Below are positions 17,615 to 25,933 of a DNA stretch of 64,000 nt, one piece after another. A model generated the notes under the pieces. It had not been told where the DNA came from, did no database searches, and saw only the letters and a program-made list of their open reading frames with translations. Position 1 is the first letter of the stretch; the number at the start of each line of letters is the position of its first letter. This stretch comes from Actinospica sp035552695 (GTDB lineage: Bacteria; Actinomycetota; Actinomycetes; Streptomycetales; Catenulisporaceae): NCBI RefSeq assembly GCF_035552695.1, contig NZ_DASZKT010000276.1, positions 1 through 64,000 of the forward strand, read 5' to 3'. Made by a program: the position numbers and the translations under genes.

Positions 17615-18631
17615 TCAGCTCTCTGCCGTGAGCTCCAGCAGTCGGCGGCGCCACTCCAGCGCGTGCCGGATGCCGTCCTCGAGCTCGTACTTCGCGTGCC
17701 AGTCGAGCAGTTCGGCCGACCGGTCGCAGCGGGTGTAGGCGCCGACCACGTCGCCCGGGCGGCGCGGGGCGTCCTCGGTGCGCAGCGGGGTGCCGGTGAC
17801 GGTCTCGAAGGCCTCGGCCAACTGACGGACCGTGACGCCCTTCCCGGTGCCGAGGTTGATGACGACGTGCGCGGGCCGCTCGCCGTCCCGGCCGCCGCCG
17901 ACCAGCTGGTCGAAGCGCGTCAGGGCCGCGACGTGGGCCTGCGCCAGGTCCCACACGTGGATGTAGTCGCGGATCCCGGTACCGTCGCTGGTCGGCCAGT
18001 CGACGCCGGTAAGGCGGAAGAACTCGCCCTGCTCCCACGCCTCGACCATCTTGCCGAGCGCGTGCGACGGGTTCAGCAGCTGCAGTCCGGTGCGCATCTT
18101 CGGGTCGGCGCCGATCGGATTGAAGTAGCGCAGCGAGACGGCGCGCAGCCCGCTGCCTCCGCGGACCGCGTCGGCGAGGATGCGGTCGACCATCGTCTTC
18201 GTTGCGGCGTACGGACTGCCGGGATCGAGCTCGGAGTCCTCGTCGACCGTGAAGTCGGCGCCCGCCTGGTACATCGACGCCGAGGAGCTGAACAGCACCC
18301 TGCGACAGCCGTTGCGCTCAAGGTGCTGCAGCAGCTCGATCGTCTTGCCGACGTTCTCCCGGTAGTAGCGCAGCGGCTCGCTCACCGAGTCGGGCACGAC
18401 GATCAGCGCCGCGCAGTGCACGACGGCCTCGATCTCCGGATGCCCGGCGAAGATCCGGTCGATCAGCGCGCCGTCCGCCACGTCGCCCCGGTAGAACACC
18501 CGCCCCTCGGTGAAGGACTCGCGGCCGGTGACGAGGCTGTCCAGGATGACCGGAACGCCGCCGTGGTCGAGCACCGCCGAAGCGATCGTGCTGCCGATGA
18601 ACCCCGCACCGCCTGTGATGAGTACCTTCAT
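17615..18631 (-). CDS. galE: UDP-glucose 4-epimerase
   Basis: 338 residues from ATG 18631, preceded by GAGGAC. It interconverts UDP-glucose and UDP-galactose with bound NAD in the Leloir pathway. It is an extended short-chain dehydrogenase: NAD-binding GGAGFIGSTIAS at the N-terminus, the Ser in SSSASMY, catalytic Tyr-Lys in PYAATKTMVDRI, and the usual galE segments RYFNPIGADP and RDYIHVWDLAQAH. Length is normal for the family. It is cytoplasmic. The neighbouring hypothetical gene at 18689 is divergent with a 57-bp gap. Function is confident at family level; activity on other UDP-sugars is possible. Confidence 0.92.
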   Translation of the reverse strand: MKVLITGGAGFIGSTIASAVLDHGGVPVILDSLVTGRESFTEGRVFYRGDVADGALIDRIFAGHPEIEAVVHCAALIVVPDSVSEPLRYYRENVGKTIELLQHLERNGCRRVLFSSSASMYQAGADFTVDEDSELDPGSPYAATKTMVDRILADAVRGGSGLRAVSLRYFNPIGADPKMRTGLQLLNPSHALGKMVEAWEQGEFFRLTGVDWPTSDGTGIRDYIHVWDLAQAHVAALTRFDQLVGGGRDGERPAHVVINLGTGKGVTVRQLAEAFETVTGTPLRTEDAPRRPGDVVGAYTRCDRSAELLDWHAKYELEDGIRHALEWRRRLLELTAES

Positions 18632-18688
18632 GTCCTCGCTGACGCCTCGCCTGGCGGATCCGGTTGCGTTTCGATAACGTCGCTGTTC

Positions 18689-19093
18689 ATGCGGATCACC
18701 TTGACGCGGGCGAGCGTCACGATGGGCGACGACGCGAGCGCCCCGCACTATGCCGACCTCGACGCGGCCGCCGACGCGACCCTGGCGCAGGTGCTGTGGG
18801 CCGTGGACGCGATGCGCTACCACCACGTGCACGCGGGCGGCTGGACGACGTGGACGGTGTATTTCGGAACCACGTTTCGCGGTGAATCGAGCCGTTCGCT
18901 CGCGGTGATGAATCATCACCGCGTCGCCTACCTCGAAGACCCGAATGCCGAACTGGCGGAACTCGCGGGCGCCGGAACGGTCGATCTGTATTTCGAATAC
19001 GAGCTCGGCGACGACCCGGAAACCGTACGCGACCGGCTGCTGAACGGCCGGAAGACGAGCACCGTCGCGGACTTCACACCCGCCGCCAGGTGA
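18689..19093 (+). CDS. uncharacterised 134-residue protein
   Basis: Starts MRITLTRASVTMGDD; ATG at 18722 is an alternative. No family is recognised. The protein is acidic, with a His/Trp-rich centre (MRYHHVHAGGWTTWTVYFG) and the tail YELGDDPETVRDRLLNGRKT, and no signal peptide or membrane segment. It is divergent from galE. Reading-frame codon use is normal for this genome (GC-rich third positions), which supports it being real. The iron boxes begin only 10 bp after its stop, so it is not in the iron-controlled unit. Confidence 0.7.
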   Translation: MRITLTRASVTMGDDASAPHYADLDAAADATLAQVLWAVDAMRYHHVHAGGWTTWTVYFGTTFRGESSRSLAVMNHHRVAYLEDPNAELAELAGAGTVDLYFEYELGDDPETVRDRLLNGRKTSTVADFTPAAR

Positions 19094-19103
19094 TCCGAAT
19101 TAG

Positions 19104-19122
19104 TCAGGACAGCCTTTCCTAA
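19104..19122 (+). promoter_or_regulatory. iron box 1 (DtxR/IdeR/DmdR-type operator)
   Basis: TCAGGACAGCCTTTCCTAA matches the 19-bp iron-box consensus TTAGGTTAGGCTAACCTAA at about 14 positions, including the outer AGG and CCTAA arms. It is the first of two boxes in front of the VIT transporter, with centres 25 bp apart. Confidence 0.65.
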
Positions 19123-19128
19123 GCCGAT

Positions 19129-19147
19129 TAAGGCAAGCCTCCCCTAA
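19129..19147 (+). promoter_or_regulatory. iron box 2 (DtxR/IdeR/DmdR-type operator)
   Basis: TAAGGCAAGCCTCCCCTAA matches the iron-box consensus at about 14 of 19 positions. It ends 48 bp before the VIT start codon. Tandem boxes upstream of a promoter are known for iron-activated storage genes, so activation as well as repression is possible. Confidence 0.65.
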
Positions 19148-19195
19148 GGGAATTGCCTTTTGGGGAGTCGGCGTTATTCGGATATCATAAAGCAT

Positions 19196-19936
19196 ATGGC
19201 GACCACGACCGCAGACAAGCACTCGCACGTCCGGAATCCGGGCCCGCCCCCCGCGCACCACCACCGGGACGTGAACGGCGGCTGGCTGCGTCCCGCGGTC
19301 TTCGGCGCGATGGACGGACTGGTCACCAACGTCTCGCTGATCAGCGGTGTCGGCGCGGGCGGCGGCTCCTCGCACACCGTGGCGCTGACCGGTCTCGCGG
19401 GCCTGGTCGCCGGGGCGTTCTCGATGGCCACCGGCGAGTATGTCTCGGTCAGCTCGCAGAACGAGCTGGTCCAGGCCGAGGTGGCCAAGGAGCGGCACGA
19501 GCTGCGCCGCAACCCGATCGGCGAGCAGGCCGAGCTGGCCGCCGCGTTCGTCGCGCAGGGCGTGGACCAGGACCTGGCCCGGCAGGTGGCCGCGCAGGTC
19601 TCCGCGCAGCCGGACCAGGGGCTCACGATGCACGTGCGCGAGGAGCTCGGCGTCGATCCGCATGACCTGCCCTCGCCGTGGACGGCCGCGGGCGCCTCGT
19701 TCGCCGCGTTCACCGTCGGCGCGATCATCCCGCTCGCGCCCTACCTCTTCGGCGGGCACGCGCTCTGGCTCGCCCTCGTGCTCGCCGCGCTCGGCGCGCT
19801 GGTGGGCGGGGGCGCGGTCGGCCGGCTCACGTCGCGACCGGTGTGGCGCAGCGCCCTGCGACAGCTCGCCCTGGCCGTGGTCGCCGCGGGCGCGACGTTC
19901 CTGATCGGCCATGTCATCGGGCAGAGCGTCGGCTGA
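19196..19936 (+). CDS. VIT1/CCC1-family iron/manganese transporter
   Basis: 246 residues from ATG 19196; the ribosome site is weak. The family moves Fe(II) or Mn(II) out of the cytoplasm, in exchange for protons. Visible features: helix 1 with FGAMDGLVTNVSLISG, helix 2 with GAFSMATGEYVSVSSQNE containing the conserved Met/Glu metal site, a cytoplasmic helical metal-binding loop (about 85-145, rich in Glu/Gln/Arg), then three C-terminal helices (about 165-245). The N-terminus carries His residues (KHSHV, AHHHRD) that might bind metal. Two iron boxes just upstream tie expression to iron. Role inferred: protection from excess iron. Confidence 0.9.
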   Translation: MATTTADKHSHVRNPGPPPAHHHRDVNGGWLRPAVFGAMDGLVTNVSLISGVGAGGGSSHTVALTGLAGLVAGAFSMATGEYVSVSSQNELVQAEVAKERHELRRNPIGEQAELAAAFVAQGVDQDLARQVAAQVSAQPDQGLTMHVREELGVDPHDLPSPWTAAGASFAAFTVGAIIPLAPYLFGGHALWLALVLAALGALVGGGAVGRLTSRPVWRSALRQLALAVVAAGATFLIGHVIGQSVG

Positions 19937-19976
19937 CGCCGCGTCAGCGGCCCCGGTATGAGCGGCTTCGGAGCGC

Positions 19977-20651
19977 CTAGGGCTGGCTGAGCACGCCCTT
20001 GAGTACGGGGTGGATCTCGAACTCCCCGCAGACCTCGGTGCCCGAGGAGATCGACAGTGACGTGCTCTGCGTCGTGTTCGGCGGCGTGACCAGGAGGCCG
20101 GCCGCGTTCTGCACCTGACAGCCCGACGCGGTGGTCACATCGCTCCACTCCAGCACCGCCGAGGCCTGCGCGCCGGGCGCCAGCAGCACGACCGGGGCCT
20201 TGGCCAGACCGACCGCGCCGCCCATGTGCCCGGCCAGCGTGCGCGTCGCGTCGAGCAGGTCCTTGCCCTTCTGATCGACGAGCGAGGCCCCCGGGTAGCC
20301 GTGCAGGGTGCAGATGTTACCGCTGGTGTTCTGGAACACGAGCAGCAGCGAGACATGCCCCGCGGCGCCCTGGCCCGGCTGCTCGGTGACCTGGACGTCC
20401 CCGTTCTGGCAGGCCCGGCCGCCGGGCCCGGCGTCCCCGCTGCCGGAGTCGCTCGGAGTCGGCGTCCCGCTCGACGCGCCGCTCGGCACCGAGATCGCTC
20501 CCCCGCCGCCGCTGGTCGGCTGCCCGTTCGCCGACGAGCCGGCGCCGCTCGAACTGTGCGGCGTCGTGCTCGCATACGCGATGTAGCCCGCCCCGCCCAT
20601 CGTCATCAGGCCGAGGGCGGCCGTAAGCAGGGCGAACTGTCCCTTGTTCAT
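19977..20651 (-). CDS. exported DUF4232 protein
   Basis: 224 residues from ATG 20651, which has GGTGGAGG upstream. A signal anchor (LLTAALGLMTMGGAGYIAY) is followed by a Ser/Gly/Pro/Thr-rich linker of about 55 residues and then a DUF4232 domain with CTLHGYPG and paired cysteines (CQNG, CTLHG, SGCQV, EVCGEF) likely forming disulfides. It is probably a surface-exposed protein tethered to the membrane. DUF4232 proteins are common in streptomycetes, with unknown function. Convergent to the VIT gene, tail to tail with a 40-bp gap. Confidence 0.82.
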   Translation of the reverse strand: MNKGQFALLTAALGLMTMGGAGYIAYASTTPHSSSGAGSSANGQPTSGGGGAISVPSGASSGTPTPSDSGSGDAGPGGRACQNGDVQVTEQPGQGAAGHVSLLLVFQNTSGNICTLHGYPGASLVDQKGKDLLDATRTLAGHMGGAVGLAKAPVVLLAPGAQASAVLEWSDVTTASGCQVQNAAGLLVTPPNTTQSTSLSISSGTEVCGEFEIHPVLKGVLSQP

Positions 20652-20731
20652 CGAATACCTCCACCGCAACAGACGCATGATCACGCCGAACGGTTGACTC
20701 GACTTTCACCCCGTCCCGGCCGCCGTCTTCG

Positions 20732-21436
20732 TCAGAGCGACCAGTCGAGCGGCGGGTAGCCCAGCTCCGCGAGCGCCGTGTTGATCGCCGAGTACGGCCG
20801 CGAGCCGTGGAAGCCTTTGCTGGCCGAGAGCGGCGAGGGGTGCGTGCCCTCGAGCACGCGGTGCCGCTCGGTGTCGATCAGCGCCTTTTTCGTTTTCGCC
20901 GGGCCGCCCCAGAGCACGAACACGGCGGGCTGCTCGCGGTCGCTCACCGCGCGGATCACCGCGTCGGTGAAGGTCTCCCAGCCCTTCTTCTTGTGCGAGT
21001 TGGCCTCGTGGGCGCGCACCGTGAGCACCGTGTTGAGCAGCAGCACGCCCTGCTTCGTCCACGGCCGCAGGTCGCCGTCCTTGGGGATCGGCAGCCCGAG
21101 GTCGGCGTTGAGCTCCTTGTACATGTTGCGCAGCGACGGCGGCACCCGGACGCCGGGCCGCACCGAGAAGCAGAGCCCGTGCGCCTGGCCGTCATCATGA
21201 TAAGGGTCCTGACCGAGCAGCACCACGCGCACGTCCTCATAGGGGGTGGCCTCGAGCGCCGCGAAGACCTCTTCACGCGGCGGGAACACCTGGTGGTCCG
21301 CACGCTCGGTGGCCACGAAGGCGTCCAGCTTCGCGTAGTAGGGCTTCGCGGTCTCCTCGCCGAGTACCTTCCGCCAGGACTCCGGCAGCGCGGGAAGGTG
21401 CAGGCCGGTCGGCGTAGTCAGCTCATCGGTAGTCAC
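20732..21436 (-). CDS. ung: uracil-DNA glycosylase, family 1
   Basis: 234 residues from GTG 21436; a TTG at 21466 is an alternative start. The enzyme excises uracil from DNA after cytosine deamination or dUTP incorporation, starting base-excision repair. Catalytic water-activating motif GQDPYHD, uracil pocket GVLLLNTVLTV with Asn, and the minor-groove loop HPSPLSASKGF are all intact. Length is normal for bacterial Ung. It is cytoplasmic and monomeric. It lies alone between an exported DUF4232 protein and a thioesterase-like gene; no operon is evident. Confidence 0.95.
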   Translation of the reverse strand: MTTDELTTPTGLHLPALPESWRKVLGEETAKPYYAKLDAFVATERADHQVFPPREEVFAALEATPYEDVRVVLLGQDPYHDDGQAHGLCFSVRPGVRVPPSLRNMYKELNADLGLPIPKDGDLRPWTKQGVLLLNTVLTVRAHEANSHKKKGWETFTDAVIRAVSDREQPAVFVLWGGPAKTKKALIDTERHRVLEGTHPSPLSASKGFHGSRPYSAINTALAELGYPPLDWSL

Positions 21437-21556
21437 GCGGGATACCGTAGCGGCCCGCGCCGACAACGCGGGGCCGCAGCGCGTGCGCAGCTCGCGCGTG
21501 AACCGTACGGTAGCCCTATCTCGGTGCTACGCGATCCGTAACGGCCAGGAGGCTTG

Positions 21557-22378
21557 ATGTCGGCGTTCTACGAGGAGATCGACCGGACTACGACGGGCGC
21601 GGCGACGTTCCGCTCGAACGAGGCCACCCAGGGGCCGTGGTCCACGGAGATGCAGCACGGCGGACCGCCCAGCGCCCTGGCCGTGCGCGAGCTCGAACGG
21701 CTCGCACCCGCGGACGGCGGCCACATCGCGCGCTTCTCGCTGGACTTCCTCGCCCCGGTCCCGGTCGTGCCGCTGACCGTGCGCACCGAAGTCGTGAAGC
21801 CGGGCAAGCGCGCGCAGTTGCTCGCCGCCGAGATCACCGCCGGCGACCGGACCGTGCTCACGGCCCGCGCGTGGTGGCGGCGTCAGGCTCCTGATCTCGT
21901 GCACGAGGTGCCCGATCCCGCCTCCGCGCAACCGTTCCCCGATCCCGATTCGCTCAAGACCGACGAGGCGGACGACGAACTGAGCCGTCATCTGGACCAC
22001 GGCTGGATCGCGGCGATGGAGTTCCGGTACGTGTCGGGCCATGCCGCGACGCCCGGGCCGGCCCAGGTCTGGGTGCGTCCCCGGCTGCCGCTGCTCGCCG
22101 CCGAGCCGACGAGTCCGACACAGAAGTCCGTGCTCATCTCGGACGGGGCCAGCGGCTTCAGCTCGGTCTTCGACTTCCGCACGCACCTGTTCAGCAACCT
22201 CGACCTGAATCTCAGCTTCCTGCGTGAGCCGGCGGGCGAGTGGATCTCGCTGGACGCCAACACGTCCCTCGACGCGGCGGGCGGCGGCACGACGCTGACC
22301 CGGCTCGGCGATCGGGGTGGCGTATTCGGCTACTGCATGCAAGCGCTGTACGTCGAACCGCACGGCGCGGGCGGTTAG
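21557..22378 (+). CDS. acyl-CoA thioesterase-like double hot-dog protein
   Basis: 273 residues from ATG 21557, with AGGAGG only 4 bases upstream (TTG 21554 is in frame). The N-terminal hot-dog has EMQHGGPPSALAVRELE, the usual HGG helix of TesB-like thioesterases. A second hot-dog at the C-terminus contains LNLSFLREPAGEWISLDANT and ends FGYCMQALYVEP. Such proteins hydrolyse acyl-CoAs in the cytoplasm; chain-length preference is unknown. It is followed 90 bp later by a LacI regulator in the same direction. Confidence 0.82.
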   Translation: MSAFYEEIDRTTTGAATFRSNEATQGPWSTEMQHGGPPSALAVRELERLAPADGGHIARFSLDFLAPVPVVPLTVRTEVVKPGKRAQLLAAEITAGDRTVLTARAWWRRQAPDLVHEVPDPASAQPFPDPDSLKTDEADDELSRHLDHGWIAAMEFRYVSGHAATPGPAQVWVRPRLPLLAAEPTSPTQKSVLISDGASGFSSVFDFRTHLFSNLDLNLSFLREPAGEWISLDANTSLDAAGGGTTLTRLGDRGGVFGYCMQALYVEPHGAGG

Positions 22379-22425
22379 CGCTGCCTTGAAGTACCGCTCT
22401 GAAATGCTGCGATAAAGTGGCTGCC

Positions 22426-22437
22426 GTAAACGTTTTC
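22426..22437. promoter_or_regulatory. candidate LacI-type operator
   Basis: GTAAACGTTTTC contains the perfect palindrome AAACGTTT centred on CG, typical of LacI-family sites, 31 bp before the LacI gene start. It suggests autoregulation. It differs from the GH92 operators, so this regulator is not an obvious match for them. Confidence 0.45.
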
Positions 22438-22467
22438 GATCAGCGGAGCGGGACGGGGGCGGTCACC

Positions 22468-23514
22468 ATGGCGGGGATCAAGGATCTGGCCCGGGAGTGC
22501 GGCGTGTCCGTGGCGACCGTGTCCCGGGCGCTGAACGGGCATCCCGAGGTGAGCGTCGAGACGCGGCGGCAGATCCAGCAGACCGCAGAGCGCCTCGGCT
22601 ACCGCCCCAGCCAGTCCGCGCGCGCCCTGGTCCGCGGCCGGTCCGACGCCGTCGGCGTGCTGTGGGACAGCGGATACGAGACCGTCGGCCGCAGGCATCC
22701 CTTCCTGCTGTCCCTGCTCGTCGGGATCAAGCAGGCGCTCAACGACGCCGGGCGCCACCTGATCCTGCTCAACGTCGACGTCGACCGCCAGGGCCCGCGC
22801 GCGTACCTCGAAACCGCCCGAGAGTTCCAACTCGACGGCGTCATCGTGATGGGCCTCGACGGCCACCTCTCCGCGCTGCACGCATTGTTCGAGTCCGGCC
22901 TGCCGTGCGTCGCCGTCGACGCCGAGGTCGCCGGTCCGCGCGCGGGCTGCGTCACCTCCGACAACCGCGCCGGGGCCGTCGAGGCGGTCCGGCACCTGCA
23001 CGCCCTCGGCCACCGCCGCATCGCCACCATCACCGGCCCCGTCGAGCTGATGCCCGCGGTACACCGGCTGGAGGGCTTCGAGCAGGCGGTCGGCGAGCTC
23101 GGGCTCAAACTCCCGGACGCGTTCGTACAAAACGGTGACTTCTTCATGGACAGCGGCTACGCCTGCGGCACCAGGCTCGCCAAGCTCCCGAAATCCCGCC
23201 GCCCGACCGCGGTTTTCGTGGCAGGCGACGAAATGGCCCTCGGCGCCATGCACGCCTTCGCCGACGCGGGGCTCGATGTCCCCGGCGATATCGCGGTGGT
23301 CGGCTTCGACGACATCGAGGCCGCCGGTCTGGTACGTCCGGCGCTGACGACCGTCGCCCAGGACTCGCTGGCCCTGGGCGCGGCCGCCGTCGACACCCTG
23401 CTCGCCTTCGTCGACAAGAGGGCTGTGGACTCGGCTGAAGCTACCCCGCCCATCACGCCGATTCGTACCCCGACCCGCCTCGTCATCCGCCAGTCCTGCG
23501 GCGCCGGGCGGTAG
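22468..23514 (+). CDS. LacI-family transcriptional regulator
   Basis: 348 residues from ATG 22468. The LacI HTH (IKDLARECGVSVATVSRALN) is followed by the hinge helix (SQSARALVRGR). The periplasmic-binding-protein-like domain follows, with the usual VFVAGDEMALGAMHAFADAG and VVGFDDIEAA segments. It probably responds to a sugar. Neighbours are a thioesterase-like gene and a small unknown protein, so the target is not obvious from context; carbohydrate genes elsewhere, such as the GH92 loci 5-15 kb away, are possible but unproven. Ribosome site is G-rich but not canonical. Confidence 0.88.
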   Translation: MAGIKDLARECGVSVATVSRALNGHPEVSVETRRQIQQTAERLGYRPSQSARALVRGRSDAVGVLWDSGYETVGRRHPFLLSLLVGIKQALNDAGRHLILLNVDVDRQGPRAYLETAREFQLDGVIVMGLDGHLSALHALFESGLPCVAVDAEVAGPRAGCVTSDNRAGAVEAVRHLHALGHRRIATITGPVELMPAVHRLEGFEQAVGELGLKLPDAFVQNGDFFMDSGYACGTRLAKLPKSRRPTAVFVAGDEMALGAMHAFADAGLDVPGDIAVVGFDDIEAAGLVRPALTTVAQDSLALGAAAVDTLLAFVDKRAVDSAEATPPITPIRTPTRLVIRQSCGAGR

Positions 23515-23557
23515 CGCCCGGATGCCGACCGGCCGCGCGGGGGCGAGGCTTGGAGGC

Positions 23558-23956
23558 ATGCTGTACCACTTCACGAGCCGCGCGCACTGGGAGCGGATCG
23601 TCGAGGACGGCGAGATCAAGGCGCTCTCCCCGCCCGACCTGAGTTACGAGCCCAAGGTCGTGCACCTCACCCTGAGCGCCTCCGAACGCAGCCTGCCGAA
23701 GTCCGTCGTCCCCGAGGCCGTGATCTGCATCGACGACACGGCGGCGCTGCGTATGACGAGCTTCCTCGAGTGGTGGAGCCTGGAACTCCCACCCCCTCTG
23801 CAGCCGTTGTTCGAAGAGGATCTGAGCACGACGATGGGCTGGCCGGTACGCCCTGAGGTGCATTGGTACGTGGTGAAGGGGCCCGTGCCGTCTGCGCTGT
23901 GGGTCGAGGCGAGGTCGCTCATCGACGACGCGCGGCTCTGGCCGCCGCCAGGCTAG
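23558..23956 (+). CDS. uncharacterised 132-residue protein with LYHFTS start
   Basis: Starts MLYHFTSRAHWERIVEDGEI; an upstream ATG at 23522 is in frame but lacks conservation logic. The N-terminal LYHFT...I..G pattern resembles proteins of the ADP-ribosyltransferase-like superfamily (DarT, DUF952 and similar), where a YHFT strand begins the fold. The rest (VVHLTLS, then HWYVVKG) would fit a small alpha/beta domain. This resemblance is weak and based on short motifs. The stop lies in a 15-bp tandem repeat shared with the convergent LigD-polymerase gene. Confidence 0.65.
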   Translation: MLYHFTSRAHWERIVEDGEIKALSPPDLSYEPKVVHLTLSASERSLPKSVVPEAVICIDDTAALRMTSFLEWWSLELPPPLQPLFEEDLSTTMGWPVRPEVHWYVVKGPVPSALWVEARSLIDDARLWPPPG

Positions 23957-24011
23957 AACGGCGCAGGGCTAGAACGGCGCAAGTTAGAACGGCGGAAGTT
24001 AGAACGGCGCC
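23952..24011. repeat. four tandem 15-16 bp repeats across two convergent stop codons
   Basis: The unit TAGAACGGCGCAAGT begins at 23954, 23970, 23985 and 24000. The stop codons of both convergent genes (TAG at 23954, TAA of the LigD polymerase at 23999-24001) lie within units. It looks like local duplication of the 3' end of the LigD gene. Confidence 0.85.
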
Positions 24012-24868
24012 GGATCGAGCAGGCCGAGCGCGAGATCACCGTGCTCGGCGATCCGGTCGATGACGTCTGTCGGCGTGAACACGAAGGTGCCCGAGCCGCC
24101 GGTTTCCACTTCGTGCCAGGTCAGCGGCGCGGCCACGGCCGGACCGTGGTCGCGGACGCGCAGCGTGTACGGCGAGGCGGTCGTCGACTTGGTGTGGTTC
24201 TGCGCCCAGTCCACCAGGACGCGTCCGCCCGCGCGGGCGCTTGGTCCGCGCACGTGCGTGATCAGTTCGCGGTGCCCGGCGGTGAGGTGCTGCGCGACCT
24301 CCCTGGCGTAACCGACCGCGTCATCTGCATGCCAGGGCGGATCGAGTGCGACGTATACGTGCATGCCGAGGCCGCCGCTGGTGACGGGCACGGAGTTCAA
24401 GCCGTCGGCGCGCAGCTGGCGGCGGACGAGCTGCGCGACCTTGGCGCAGGTGGTGATGTCAGCCCCCTCTCCCGGGTCGAGGTCGAACACGATCCGATCG
24501 TGCAGGTCCGGGCCGATCTCCGCCGTCCACTGGGGAACGTGCAGTTCCAGGCAGTACGCGTTGACCGCCGCGATCAAGGTCGCGGCGTCGTCGAGCGCGA
24601 GATGGTTGTGCCGGCGCTTCTCGATGGTGGCGACCCATCCCGGCAGCCCGTCCGGAACCTCGTGCGTGAAGAACCTCGGTCCGTCCACTCCGGCCGGGCA
24701 GCGTACGAAGCTGGCCGGGCGACGGCGCACGTGCGGGATCAGGACGTCCGCGACCTTCAGGTAATAGTCCAGCACCCGGGCCTTGGTGAAGTCCGCCCAC
24801 AGGTGCTTGTCCAGGTGGGAGACCGTGACCTGCCGGTCCCCTACCTGCGCGCGGATCCGGTCGGGCAT
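23999..24868 (-). CDS. stand-alone LigD-type DNA polymerase/primase domain (NHEJ)
   Basis: 289 residues from ATG 24868. LigD polymerase domains are AEP-superfamily enzymes that fill in ends with ribo- or deoxynucleotides during non-homologous end joining. Visible: HLDKHLWADFTKARVLDYY, the metal-binding FDLDPGEGAD, the SGGLGMHVYVAL motif with conserved Ser/His, and the third acidic residue in VLVDWAQN. No ligase or phosphoesterase domain is attached, so this is the separate-gene form. It is divergent from ku with 138 bp between starts, supporting a shared repair role. Confidence 0.93.
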   Translation of the reverse strand: MPDRIRAQVGDRQVTVSHLDKHLWADFTKARVLDYYLKVADVLIPHVRRRPASFVRCPAGVDGPRFFTHEVPDGLPGWVATIEKRRHNHLALDDAATLIAAVNAYCLELHVPQWTAEIGPDLHDRIVFDLDPGEGADITTCAKVAQLVRRQLRADGLNSVPVTSGGLGMHVYVALDPPWHADDAVGYAREVAQHLTAGHRELITHVRGPSARAGGRVLVDWAQNHTKSTTASPYTLRVRDHGPAVAAPLTWHEVETGGSGTFVFTPTDVIDRIAEHGDLALGLLDPAPF

Positions 24869-25006
24869 GAATCCAGGGTATGGCCGCGCGGTGGAACCGG
24901 CATCGCCGCACCGAGGCGCTGACCATGAGGCACTGTCCACCCGGCGAAAAGTGGCAGATCGCGGGTCCGGAAAATAACCTGGGAATCCCCGTACATGGAG
25001 GCATGT

Positions 25007-25930
25007 ATGCGAGCCTCATGGTCAGGATCGATCACAGTCAACCTGTTCTCGGTGCCGGTGCAGCTGTACAAGGCCACCGAGGTCCACACCGGCCCGAAGA
25101 CGTACCAGGTTCACGAGAGGGACGGCGGACGCATCCGCTACCGGCGGGTGTGCGAGCTCGAGGAAAAGGAAGTGCCGTACGACGAGATCGCGAAGGGGGT
25201 CGACGTCGACGAGGGCGAGCAGGTGATCCTCACCGCGGACGATCTCGAGGACCTGCCGATGCCCAGCCTGCACGTGATCGACGTTCAGGGATTCGTCGAC
25301 GCCGGCACGTTCGATCCGATGCAGTTCGACCAGGCCTACTACGTCGGCCTCGGCAAGCGCGCTCCGGACAAGCCGTATGTCCTTTTGCGTGAGGCGATGC
25401 GCGAGGCGGGCAAGGCGGCCGTCGCGAAAGTCACCTTGACCACCAAGGAGTCCCTGGCGCTGCTGCGCGTCGTCGACGACCTGCTCGTGCTGCACACGAT
25501 GCTCTGGCCGGACGAGGTGCGCCGCGCGGACCTCCGTACCCCCAGCGACAACGTGCACGCCAATGAGTTGCGCATGGCTCAGTCGCTGCTGGAGGAGGTG
25601 ACCAAGGGCTTTTCCATCGACGACCTGCACGACGAGTACCGCGAAGCGATGGAGGCGCTGGTCGAGGCCAAGCAGCACGGCGCCAAGCCCAAGGCGCCGG
25701 CCCCGCAGGTCGAGGAGTCGAACGTCATCGACATCACCGACATCCTCAGCCGCGCGATCGAGTCCGAGCGCTCCCGCAAGAACTCCACGGGCAGCAGCCC
25801 CGCTCCGGCGAAGAAGACGGCTGCGAAGACCGCCGCGAGGAAAACCGCCGCTGCGAAGAAGACGGCGGCTCCCGCGAAGAAAACGGCAGCCCCGGCCAAG
25901 AAGACCACGAGCCCGCGTAAGGCCGGCTAG
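25007..25930 (+). CDS. ku: Ku, DNA-end-binding protein of bacterial NHEJ
   Basis: 307 residues. The start ATG 25007 (MRASWSGSITVNLFSVPV) is set by GGAGG at 24997-25001. Ku homodimers encircle broken DNA ends and recruit LigD. The core ring domain (about 1-250) has the expected YKTYQVHERDGG-like, IDVQGFVDAG and YYVGLGKRAPDKPYVLL segments (first is KTYQVHERDGG here). The C-terminal tail from about 262 is low-complexity, with AAKKTAAPAKK-type Lys/Ala repeats, as in streptomycete and mycobacterial Ku proteins where it aids DNA binding. It pairs divergently with the LigD polymerase gene and ends 3 bp before the convergent EamA gene. Confidence 0.95.
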   Translation: MRASWSGSITVNLFSVPVQLYKATEVHTGPKTYQVHERDGGRIRYRRVCELEEKEVPYDEIAKGVDVDEGEQVILTADDLEDLPMPSLHVIDVQGFVDAGTFDPMQFDQAYYVGLGKRAPDKPYVLLREAMREAGKAAVAKVTLTTKESLALLRVVDDLLVLHTMLWPDEVRRADLRTPSDNVHANELRMAQSLLEEVTKGFSIDDLHDEYREAMEALVEAKQHGAKPKAPAPQVEESNVIDITDILSRAIESERSRKNSTGSSPAPAKKTAAKTAARKTAAAKKTAAPAKKTAAPAKKTTSPRKAG

Positions 25931-25933
25931 CGT

